Below, piece after piece: positions 10,366 to 22,600 of a stretch of DNA of 64,000 nucleotides. The notes below the pieces were generated by a model, which was not told the DNA's origin, did not search any database, and was given only the letters and a program-made list of their open reading frames with translations. Source of the stretch: Iris pallida (taxonomy: Eukaryota; Streptophyta; Magnoliopsida; Asparagales; Iridaceae); contig JANAVB010012195.1 in NCBI GenBank assembly GCA_029216955.1, forward strand, positions 3,016,957 to 3,080,956, read 5' to 3'. Position 1 is the stretch's first letter; each line of letters starts with the position of its first letter. The translations under genes were made by a program, and so were the position numbers.

Positions 10366-13300
10366 ATGGACATCGACTCTTCCTCAGCTGCTCCCAACGG
10401 CGGCCCCTCCGCCACCGCAGCCGCCGCCGCTGCCGCCACCGAGGCGGTGGCGACATCGGCCCGGCTGGCCCAGCTGGCGGAGTCGCTGAAGCTCGAGTAC
10501 CAGTTCCTCCGCGTCCCCCTCGAGCACTTACGGAAGACGATCCGGACCAACCACCGCTCGGCCGAGCGGGAGGTCGCCGCCGTCCTCTCCGGCGTCGTCC
10601 CGGCCGCCGAGGAGCTCTCCAGGGAGGACGCCGTCGTCCACCTCAACTCCCTCGTCTCTAGGCTCCAGGGACTCAAGCGCAAGGTTCGTCACCAATCTCG
10701 AGCGTAACTTTCTTGAGAGTAAAGATTTATAGCAAGAACTATAAAATATAAGGAAAGTTAGTTCTTTGATGGATTGGGTACTCAGATTTCTTCGGTTTTC
10801 TAGGAAGAACTCGTCGATTTACTAGCTAGGTTTTGGAAGCCCATCTTGGATTTTGAAAAGCTATCATGAGTACATGGGGAGAGATCATGGGAGTGAGATT
10901 TAACCGTGAACTTATGAAAAGTCTGTTTTTTGATGGATTTCTTGGGAGATGTAGAGAACCAAAGAACTATTAAGCACCATGGAATTGAGAAAGTCTAGAT
11001 TTTATTGGGTTTTCTAGGAATAACCTTTTTAATTTATTAGATGCTGTTGAGAACCCAGTCATTGGTTTTCTTGGGTTTCAAAAAATAATTAATGGGTATA
11101 TGATGGGTCCTCTTCCAATCTGACTTAGTATAGGTGATGATCGATGAAGATTTGCCATTGAATTGAACTAAATTCAAGTCATTGATAGGAAAAACACAAA
11201 TTGGGGAAGAACTAGGGTTTGCTATATTAAAATTGCTCAAGAACAAGGAAGATTAAAGAAGATTACAATAGTAGGAAAACTGAAACTGAAGTAACAGAAT
11301 GTGGATACATTTCTTGATGCCTTTCTTTCTCTTCACTCTCCTATTTATAAGTATTCAATGCAGTGTTGCAGTGTCAGTTGCTCTGATACGGAATTGATAT
11401 CTAATGCTGACACGGCAATGCTGACTGGGCTATAACTTGTTGGCTGTCATCTCCTGGCGGACTCAGCTCTCTATGACTGATACATTTGAATGCACTAGAA
11501 AACTGGTAAATTGCACTAGAAAGCTGGTAAATGCTCTGATACTGAGCTAATACTGGGTTCTTGAATTCATAGCCCTGACAATGGCAATTTGAGGAAGATA
11601 GAGAACTACCCGTACTGATGAATTGGGCTGGAACTGGACTGTGCCACTGCTCCTGGACTGATACTAAAGCTTTGAAGGCTGATAATGTGGCTTGAGTGAG
11701 TCTGTACTGAGTTTAAATTGAAATGAACTCTGTAGACTGATGCTAGACTCTGTACTGGCCTTCACTGATGCACAAACCGATTCACTGAGCTTCACTGCCT
11801 AGTGTGAGCTGAGCTTAGCTTCCTTGCACAGACTGATACTGGAGATACACTGAGCTAGATTAGGCTCATATCAGTATATGGGGATAGATTTTTGATGTTT
11901 GCAGAAGGGGAAGTGGGAGAGATGGTAGGGAACCGAAATATACAAACCATGGATTCGAGGAACTGTATATTTTCTTGAGGTTTTTTAGGAAGAACCCTTC
12001 AATTTATTAGATGGGTTTGAAAACACGTCCTGAAAATTTCTTGGGTTCTGAAAACCCGTCATGGATCATGGGAGTGCTGGAAAGAACTATAATTTATGGA
12101 AACTTGGTAAGTTAGTTTTCTGATGGATTGCTTTGGTAGAAATGTTGAATGGTTTTGAGGTGGAGATGGTAGAAGAGAGGTTGAGGAACTGTTGATTTTC
12201 TTGGGTTTTTGGTCTATGGGTATTTGTGAGGTAGAAAAAAGCTTGAGATATTTAAGGATTCTGGTAGTGGAGATGCCAATAGTTTAGAGATCACGCGAAT
12301 GTGAGTTTCTAGAAGACCCTACAAAATTCTCTTTGTTATGTAGTTTCAGATTTTCCAGGAAGTACTACTTGCAGAAGTATCAAGATTATTTGAGATCATG
12401 CAACAAGATTTCAGAAAATTTGTACAAAGATCTTTATGTTTTGCAGTTCATCATAGTTTTCTTGCTTCTGTGATGGAATTATGAAATGGGTCCTTCGGGA
12501 GATGGTAAAGAACCTATAAAATTATGAAGCTCATAAGAATTGAGGTTTTATGTGTCTGGAGTGGAATCTAGCATTCGTGGAGATGGTAGAGATAATGTGA
12601 GCGAAATTGTTTAGGAAGGAGTACTTACAATTTCTGAAATGGTGCGTTTGATTTGCCGTATGTGTCTTGGGTTTTGATGAAATGGGGAGATAAATAGTTG
12701 GGAAGATTGCAAATAACTCACAGAACGATAAGGAGCATGGAATTTGAACTGTGTATGGGAAGAATTTTGCATTCCTTTTAGACTTAGTAGATTTGTGAAA
12801 TGCATATTTGGATGGGCACTGAGATGCTACTCTTGCATATGTTAATTTATGGAAGACCCTAATGCGAAAGGTTGATAAGGTTTAGAATCTCTCCTGATAT
12901 TTGGTGGTTTTGTAGTTTGTCATTTTTTAAGATACTATAGCAACCACAAAACTTTAATGATCAAAGTAAATGTAGTAGCATTTTAGTTTTTAGTTGATTT
13001 TTTCCGGTTACTAAAATGGGTACGTGTGGAGGTACTAGATAACTCTAGATATTGAGAGTTTATGGGTTAAAAATTTATGGAAAGAACATTACACTCTATG
13101 AAGTAGGTAGGTGTTCCATGTATTGCTTGCTTTGTTCTACAATGTTGTAGGTTCCTTGGGGTTCATGAAATTACGGAATGTGGTTGGTGGGTGGTTATAC
13201 TAGAGAATCCACCAATTTATAAAGATCATCGGTTGAGATATTATATATTTGGTGTAGGAGTTTTTATAGGAGTGAGAACTTTAACTTTTTCTAGAAGCAA

Positions 13301-13649
13301 TCATGGAATGATCTCTTTATTTTATAGTTTACCATATATTTCTTGTGTAACTCATGAAATTGTTAATGGCTAACTGAGTACCTGGGGAGATGCTAGAGAA
13401 TCTGCAATTGATATTTTCTTTTATCTGTTTGGAGTATAACTTTAGCATTTGGAGACAATGGTAGAGATTGTTGGAGTGAAATTTTTCTAGAGGAATATTA
13501 GGACTTATGGAGTAATGAAGCTTTAAATGGAGTGCTTGATTTTGTAATTTGACGCAGTCTTCCTATGTTTTTGATGAATTTGGGAGATTGGTATTTGTGG
13601 AGATAGTAGACAACCAGAAAATAATAATGACCATTTGGAGTATTTATTA

Positions 13650-13694
<45 letters not shown>

Positions 13695-16600
13695 GTCTTT
13701 TGGTAGATTTTTTGAATGAGTATCTGGAGTAGTAGGGGATTGAAGATCATTTTATAGGAAATATATGCATTTATGAATTGGTTAGGTGTTTGATGATTGC
13801 CAAAATGCTAAAAATTGTGAGGTTGAGAATCTCTTTTATGAATTTGTTTGTCTCTTGATTGTTCATGGGTTTCTGGACTTTTGATGGATTTGCGACAAGG
13901 GGTTTTTTGGGAGATAGTCGGGAGTCCATAACTTATAAAAGATCACAAGATTGGAATTTTGTGTTGGGGGTAGAATTCTGATGGACCTCTAACCAAGGTT
14001 CATAGTATCAGAATCGGTTTCAGACCTTTCTTATGAGTATCGGTATTGTTGGTTTTGTACCTATCTTTTAAGCTCGTGTGACCAAGGAGCACCGTCCATG
14101 TCCCCCAAGGCTATAAATAGTCTAGACGTAGAGGTAAGGTGATACAATTTGCTATAGGGAATTGAATTTTCTCTACGACGCATTAACCCATAAAGTAAAA
14201 GGAATGAAATTTCCATAACCACACAGTAACTTGTCAATCTGTATACGTTTCCTGTATCTTGAATCAAAGAAGTGAATAATGACGTCCAGGTGGCGCTGTA
14301 GGCATCATAGGTAAATCATAAAACTGTGTAGGCTTGACTGATAGATTTGCCAGAGTGCTAAAGGTAACTAAAGAAAAGGTTCTATAAATTATATTTTTGT
14401 GAAGAATTTGAAAGCGCATAATTTATTTCTTCAAAAAATTATGTTAGCTACTGTGTTTAGCCTCACATCGCCTGCAGTCAAACAACTAACTAAATAATCT
14501 CAACTTTGGCATCCCATATTCCTCCGCATTTCTTTATACCTCTGCAAAAAAAATCCATTTTCTTCCTCAGAAGCTCACTCTATTTTCGCAGCAAAATACT
14601 CTACCTAATAACATTTGTCATACAGAAAAAAATTATTGCATGTGAAAATGAGTTACCGAAATAAACACGTGTTGCTTTGGCATGTGTGTTGGAAAGTCAG
14701 TAATATAGTTTGCTGAACACTGAAGATATTCGCTTTCTGAAAGAAGGAATATTACTACTACTTGGGTGTTCTGACAGATATCAAGAATCCTAAAATGTTT
14801 CAAATTTCAAGTTAAATGGAGCTTTATAATTTGAATGGAACTTAAATGCTTCATAGATTGTGCTTCCTTTCCATCTTTATTTTAATTATCTTTGATTACA
14901 GATCATAAGCTAAAATCTAACCAAAGAATTCAAATAAAAACGGAGTTCTTTGTTTTGTGAATTGGGGAAAAAGGAGGAAATATGTTTCTAAAAGTGAGCA
15001 TTCTTGTTTTTTGTTGCATTTCATTTTATGGTTCTGCAAACATGTTTTCCTATCATGTTGCTCGTATTTCTCCTGATTTAAATTTCTCTACAACGCTGTT
15101 GCTGGTCCCTTTTCAGCTGGAAGAAGGGAATAAGACTGAGAACTTACAAGTTCAAAGATGCCGAGCTCGGTTGGATCATTTGGAAGGCGCACAAGCAGAG
15201 AACCTGAGCGAGTGGAACGACACGAGGTTGAAGCGCATACTCGTGGACTATATGTTGCGGATGTCCTACTATGATACTGCTGTTAAGCTTGCAGAGATTA
15301 GTAATATACAGGTATGCTTTAACCTCTGGTGTTACCGCTCTTAACCTAGTAAATGTAGGATCTCACCGCAATCTGAGTTTGAAGCACTTATTAGATTAGG
15401 ATTTACCGATTTAGCTATTATGGCTTAGGCCTGAACCCATTGGCTTACCACCTTCGTGGGACTACCTTTGCGTGTAGGTTGGGTTGTGTTTATGACATTA
15501 TGGCTTGTGAATAAGGATCTCTAAGTTGTTATACATGAGTCACTTTTAATTATAGATGCTCCATACTCCGCTGATAATTTGTACGAGCATTGATAAGATG
15601 TCAGTCCCAGACGCCAGTAAACATCATTATTTTGGACATGAAAACTATCACAACATATTTTTCTTTATCACTCTAAAGAAAACTAGAAAGTCTCATTTAT
15701 GGTTAAGAAGTGCGACAAGATTCTTGATATGCATATTTCCTAACCTGATTATGTTAAAAGTTTTAAACAATTTCAGTTCATGTTTTGTCTTAACTGCAGC
15801 ATTCTGTTTCTTATTATTTGATGCCACTTATCCTGCTGTTCATGGTATCTTTTTTCACCTAGCAGACCCTTCATTGCAGGACCTTGTCGATATTGATGTT
15901 TTCTTTGAGGCAAAAAGAATAATAGAATCTCTTCAAGAAAAGGAACTGGCTCCTGCTTTGGTTTGGTGTGCAGAGAACAAATCCAGATTAAAGAAAGCCA
16001 AGGTATGTTGATATAGTTGTTATATATATTATATTGAGATGTTACGTTTATATTTCTACGCTGTAACCATAGTAAGCAAAAGCATAATATGATGAGAAAT
16101 AATCTCGTTTTCTAGTGGATTAGTTCTATGTATAGTTACGGAGTTGAAACTGGTTTCATTTGCTCCATACCCCAAAAAATAAAATAAATCCTGATGCTGC
16201 CCTGGTTCAATAATGAACAAATATTTGGTATTGGTTTTGTATCTGTTTCATTTCATGCCCCTTGTAGCCTAGCTTAATATGTGGTGCCAATGTGTAATTT
16301 CTTTTTCTTCATTCCTCTTCAAAAGACAACAATCTCATGTGTGTTTCCTGCCCTTACGTATATTTGCTTGGTCTTCGCTTCTTGGTTACTTGTTGAAAAT
16401 ATTTTGATACGCAATAGTGAACTTCACCACATATTCTTTAATCTGGAGATAAGAGCATACGAGGAAGTACTGAAATAGTTTACTTGATGAACATTGATAA
16501 GCGATTAAGCGTACACATCTATGATTGTAGTTGTTCTCCATGGAAATTTGCACAAGTAATAAATACATAAAGCTTGATTTTTATTGATATTGTCGAATTT

Positions 16601-19600
16601 GTATTCACACTCTTCACTAAGCTTTACAATGTGGTCGCTATACAATTGGAGAGAATCTGGAAAAGTGTGTCAATGGAAGCATGACCAACGTGCGGTCCTG
16701 TGCCCCGTTGACGTCTGATCTGAGCTGCAAAGGAGGATGCTCTTGAAAGAAGAAGAAGAAGCTCTTCTGATCTATGTTGTACTGGGCGCTAGGCGAGGCG
16801 AGACGAGGCGACAGGCCACCCGCCTCGCCTAGGCGTCGCTTAGGCGTCCGCCAAGGATCCACCGCTCTTGAATCAAAAAATTGTACATTTATGTATACGA
16901 CAAATATGTAGTATAACTAATAAGCAATAAACATTAACCAATAAGCATAAAAGTAATATAAGAAGCCAAAAAGATGAAATAATCAATGTTCAACATCAAG
17001 TAAATATAGTAAGTATAATTGGACGGCCCTAGGCAACCCTAGGCGGGTCCTTTTTTTTCCCTGGGCGACCCTAGGCGGGCGCCTAGGCATGCCTAGGCGA
17101 GCATCGCCTCACCCCGGAAATTCCCAGGTCGAGGCGAGTCCTCTCCGACCTGCGCGCCTAGGCCCGCCCAGGCGCGCTTAGGCGTCGCCTGTGACAACAT
17201 AGCTTCTGATGTTCTCTTTTCTCTCTTAAGTCTAGAATTTGTCTGCTCCAAAAAAGTCCTCTCAAATAACCAACACACGGGCTACTTATAGTGTTGTAGA
17301 TGAAGACTCCAAAGTGGGTTACGGTGTTTCTCACTGATCCCACGACACGACTGTGGCAGAGGCTGAACATGATCTCTACTATTCTGACAGTGACTGGGCC
17401 ATGTAGGCCACTACCGTGGGAACTGGGTCTTCATGGCCTGCGTGTCCCCTCCATTCATCCAGGATTGGAGACGCGTGACGCATGCTCAACATGCTTTTTG
17501 GTCGTGGGTAAACCATGATTGTTGAACTGGTCGCGCCGCAGCTGTCGGTTGCTGCGGTCGTTGTTTTAGAACATCGCGACTGAACTTCAATTGCTTGTTC
17601 TGTGAGACTTGTGGCTTTACTTCCTGTGTCTCGCGGCTGAACTCGTGACTTCACTGCCAGTGTTTAGAGATATTGGTTGTGCTGAATTTGACTTTGGTTC
17701 TTCTTATGATTGCGTTGCAGCATACTTGTTTGGGAGATTTCTGCGGGCCTTGCGTTCATGTGGCACCACCGGAGTATTGTTGCTCCACGGCTTTATTGTC
17801 TAGATAGAAAATCCTAGACTTGTTACGCGGCACAGTTGGCGAATTGTTGTTTAGCACTGCCGCGGTGGTTGGCAAAATGTGGATTGCGGTCCTGGAGTTC
17901 GTCAAAATTTCGTACTATGTTTGTCCAATTTTTAGGCTCCGACAATAGTTATGTTAACTTAGTATGTACATGTGATGCACAAACATGGGTACCAAATGGT
18001 ACGAGTATCATGATAAAATAGTAGCGCATGGCTGCCACTGGGACCACTCAACAGATCACACATATAACTATCAAATTGAAAAGAGAATAAACATATGAAA
18101 ATTGTTCAAAAATATTATCCCTCAACCCCCACCAACACTCTAGTGTTTTGGTGCAAGTGACAAGGACTTTAACATGGTACAAGAGTGACCCATGTTCAAA
18201 TTTCTCTAGCGCGCATTTTAAGCGCATTTAAAAAAATATACCGTTGAGGAAATCCAGCTCTCGGCCCATAAAATTGACATGCGGGGGCGTATTAGATAAA
18301 TATTATCTCTCAACCCTCACCAACACTCTAGAGTATTGCAAGTGACAGAGACTTTAACAAAAATAATGGAAAAAAAAAAAGTACAAAAATATAGGAATTC
18401 CATACATGACATAGAAACCATAACTTTACTCGAAAGTATGTATCATATTCTTTCTGGACAAGGATATACACCACACTAGGATATTGCGGAACATAATAGT
18501 GTGTATGTGTTTGTGCATAATGACATAATCAGTCAATATTCTAATTGGTACGTTAACATGAAAGCAAAGTTATGATTAAGATTCATCCGAAAGATCATAT
18601 ATGAACTATGGACACCATCAGTAAAGCAATACTTCATCTTCTTACTCATGTGAATGACAATGGCATAATAGTGTACATGTATTGAATATGTCTCTGATAC
18701 ATATTAGATAGCAAGTTGGTTTTTTTGCGGAATTGGACAGATAAGACCACACATTTCTCGACATAATTATTGGAGTATTCACATGTCCAACGTGGGTAAG
18801 GCCCCTTTTTTGAAGTATCAACGATTCAAAGTATATACCTGTCTGCATTATGTTATGACATATAAATACATAAGTAAACATGCAAAGATGTGCAACATGG
18901 GTAAAGGCCCCTTCTTTGAAGTGTCCAATGTATGTGTGTGTCTACATGTACATATTTCTATAGGTTATTTCTAAGGGCACTACCAAGTTTACTTGGGGCT
19001 AGCCCTTACTTGGGGGCATCCCAAGAAGGTGGAACTTTTGCTGGGGGCTACCCATAAGTTGCTTGGGGCTAGCCCACCCCCCCAAACCCTCATTTTCATG
19101 TCATTTGCTATTTTTCTTTCTCTCTACCAAGAGCTCTCAAACCCTAAAACCCTTCCTCCCCGTCGACTACCGCCGGCCGCCACCATTCCGTCCGGCAGAC
19201 CTCCTTCCTCCTCCGCAACCTCCTCTCCCGTCTATACCTCCCCCTCCGACGACTCCCACCTCACCCGCTCCCTCTCCCAGCCCCTCTTCTTCTCCCTCGA
19301 CTCCCTCTCCTCCATTCCCGACCCCCCCTTCGCTCGATGCCCCACCGACCGCCTCCCTCGCTCGTACCAGCCCGGGACGCGCCGCGGCGGACGACCTCTT
19401 CAGCGTGTACAAAAATATGACTGTCAACTTGTTGGCAATCCTAACATAATGCAGGACTGTCAACTTATTGGCAGTCCTAGGACTGCAACTCAGTTGGCAG
19501 TCCTACATTATGTTAGGACTGCTAACAAGTTGGCAGTCCTAATGTAATATAGGACTGCCAACTTAGTTGCAGTCCTATTTGCTGAAAAAATTTGGACTAG

Positions 19601-22600
19601 CCCCAAGGAGTCGGTGTACTTTGAACTGTTATCCCAACTCGAGGATAAGCTCTTTTGTCGAGGGGGAGAAATCCTATAGTCTGTATAGAGAAAAGATGGG
19701 GTCAACAATTGTGTCTTAGCTGTCACATTGACGGAGAAGGCAAATGGATCATGTAATCATACCTTCAGTTCCGCCCAACTACTGGCTTGAAGCAAAGAAG
19801 TAGAGCATTTTTTTGGCTAGCTGTGCGTATGGATTACCAGATTTGTCAATGAATCTCTTAGACTCAAATATTTGAATTAGCACCAATTTATGTAGTAAGA
19901 GTTGAGTAAGGATTCTCATGAGTGACATTTCCTGTTGCTCGGGTTAACTGTTGCCCCCAAGAATTATTCCTCTATGAAGCTTCCATCTGTTTTCCGGTGT
20001 CTCTCATCTATTTTCTTGCCATTTTCTGTCCTAATATTTTTTGTGCTATGCATAATTTACTTGAAGCTTGTTTATATCATGAATTCTTATAGACAATAGA
20101 AAGTCAGATTTACAATTGAGGTTCTATGTTTTGATTTTCACAATGAGCTATATTAAATAATATTTTGAATGCAGGTTTATTTATTTTCTAAAGTTTCTCA
20201 TTTTGTGGTAATTTGCTCCATCTCCTGTGAATAAACATATCTACTACCTTGAAATGACATTTTATATTCAAAAATCTATCAAATAGCATTTATCTATGGA
20301 ACAGACTGCTATAAATCGAGTGCTATCTGAAGATTAATGTATTTTGTATATGTTCGGACTGCCAGGGGTCTGGCAAGTCCTGACCCAAACTCTCTGTGAA
20401 GAGAGTTTGGGTATGAAACTCTCTTCACAGAGAGTTGAAACTCTCTTCACAGAGAGTTTGGATCAGGACTGCCAGCCCCTTGGCAGTCCTTCATTATGTT
20501 AGGACTGCCAGGGGTCTGGCAGTCCTGACCCAAACTCTCTGTGAAGAGAGTTCACAGAGAGTTTCATACAGGACTGCCAGTCCCCTGACAGCCCTTCATT
20601 ATGTTTGACTGTTAGGGGCCTGACAGTCCTGACCCAAACTCTCTGTGAAGAGAGTTTCATACAGAACTGCCAGCCCCGTGGCAGTCCTTCATTATATTAG
20701 GACTACCATGAGCCTGGCAGTCCTTCGATTTCAGATCCTAGTAGCATTATAATAGGCTTAATTTTCTTTGAATTTTCTTAGTAGCATTATAATATCTGAT
20801 CTGATCTTGATCTGTATTTGTTTCTCTTATCTTCTTTAGTCAAATTGTCGACATCCTATATTCGTTGTATCCTCTTCAGTCAAAATATGGACATTAGTTT
20901 AATACTTGGTCATATTCATATATCCACATCTGTACCTGCTTATGACAAAGCAAGTAAAATACTTGGTCATATTCTCTTATCCTCTTTGCATTGGCAAGTG
21001 ATATTGTAGTTGCTAGGCTTAAAGACATGGCCCTATACTGAGCCGAAAGGAATACAATAATTCATTTGTCTGACCCCAAAGGATCGTACTAGTTTTGTTG
21101 TTGAGGAGTCGATGATTTATAATACATGCAAATGCAACAGCCTGTGATAAATGTTAGTCCCCAAGACAGATCAAAAGAGTGGAGATAACCTGAGTGGGAG
21201 TAGAGATACACACAAATCTCTTGGTCCAATTTGCTAAACAAGTCAAATTTCATAAGTCTCGTATTTATTTCTTTGTATATTATGTATCCCCTAAATGTAC
21301 AAATGAGATGATAGTTTCACATACAGGACTGCCAGGGGGCTGATCCTGATCCAAACTCTCTGTGGGTATGAAACTCTCTTCACAGAGAGTTTTATACAGG
21401 ACTGCCAACACCCTGGCAGTCCTTTATTAATTAAGGACTGCCATGGACCTGGCAGTCCAAACTTAATGTAGGACTGCAGAAAGTCTGGCAGTCCTACTTT
21501 ACATTAGGACTGCCACAATCCTGGCAAGTCCTAATGTTGTAAGCCACGACTGTAGCAGCCGAACGGCCACAACGATTTGTCGTGTTCTAGGGTTAGGGTT
21601 TTCAAGAAATATGTGAGATCATGTTCGAAAAATTCATTCATGAACTCTAAAGTGATTCTAAACCTAATATTTATGTTTATGTTTTCTAATTTTGAGTATG
21701 AGTGGGAACTTTTTTTTGTAGTTGATCTTAGACAAATTTGGAAAAAAATTTGTGCCAAACATGATTGAGATAGGAGAATTTTTTTGGAGATAATTCTCGA
21801 AAGGAAAGGAAGAAAATTTTGGAAAAAAATTTGGACTAGGGTTTTAATTCTATGACCTAGAAATGTTGGGAGAGAAGAAAAGAGTTGAGGGAGAGAGGAA
21901 AAGAGTAGAGGGAGGGAGAGAGAAAATTAGAAAAGTTGTCTTTTATACCTAATGTTGGGCTGCCCCCAAGTAAAAAAACTGATGGCAAACTTGTAATATT
22001 TGCAAACATTTTTGGGCTGCCCCCAAGTAAAATTGCTGGTGCCCTTAGAAAAAACCTTTCTATATCAGTATGTATATGCCTGTATGTGTGTGTCGGCTTT
22101 TGCTGTAGTGTAATGCTATGATATGGCCTCTCAATCTCCATGCCAGGAGGTTCCTGCTGATGCAAGGATTTGGGAGGCTCAAGTTAGGCATAGCCTTATC
22201 TTGATTTATGGACAGGCTATTTATGCAATTCACCCTCATTTTATAGGATGCAAGCACCAGTCCTAACTGGCACACCAAGCAATGCCGTCTACCACTCTAC
22301 CTCTAATCATTAGTGCATAATACATCATGTATGTTCAATCATACCCTATACTACTTCAGTGAATAGAGGATATAGTGCAAATTACATCATATATTGCAAT
22401 TAAATGGAAATCCTGGACTACGAGTCATGAATGACATCATTTGAGATGTTTGTCAAGTAGAAACCAATTAAATTTTGTTTCTCCTCTTTTTGACTTTATG
22501 AACCGGCTATTCCTGCGATCCAAACCCTCATTTGGTAGGATGCAAGCACCGATCCTAGCTGGCACACCAAGCCATGCCCTCTACCTCTAGTCATTAGTGC

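Noticed and set aside
10215..10661. 148-codon Arg/Pro-rich frame overlapping the MAEA first exon
   Set aside because: Out-of-frame shadow; the MDIDSSSAA frame joins in phase to six further MAEA exons.
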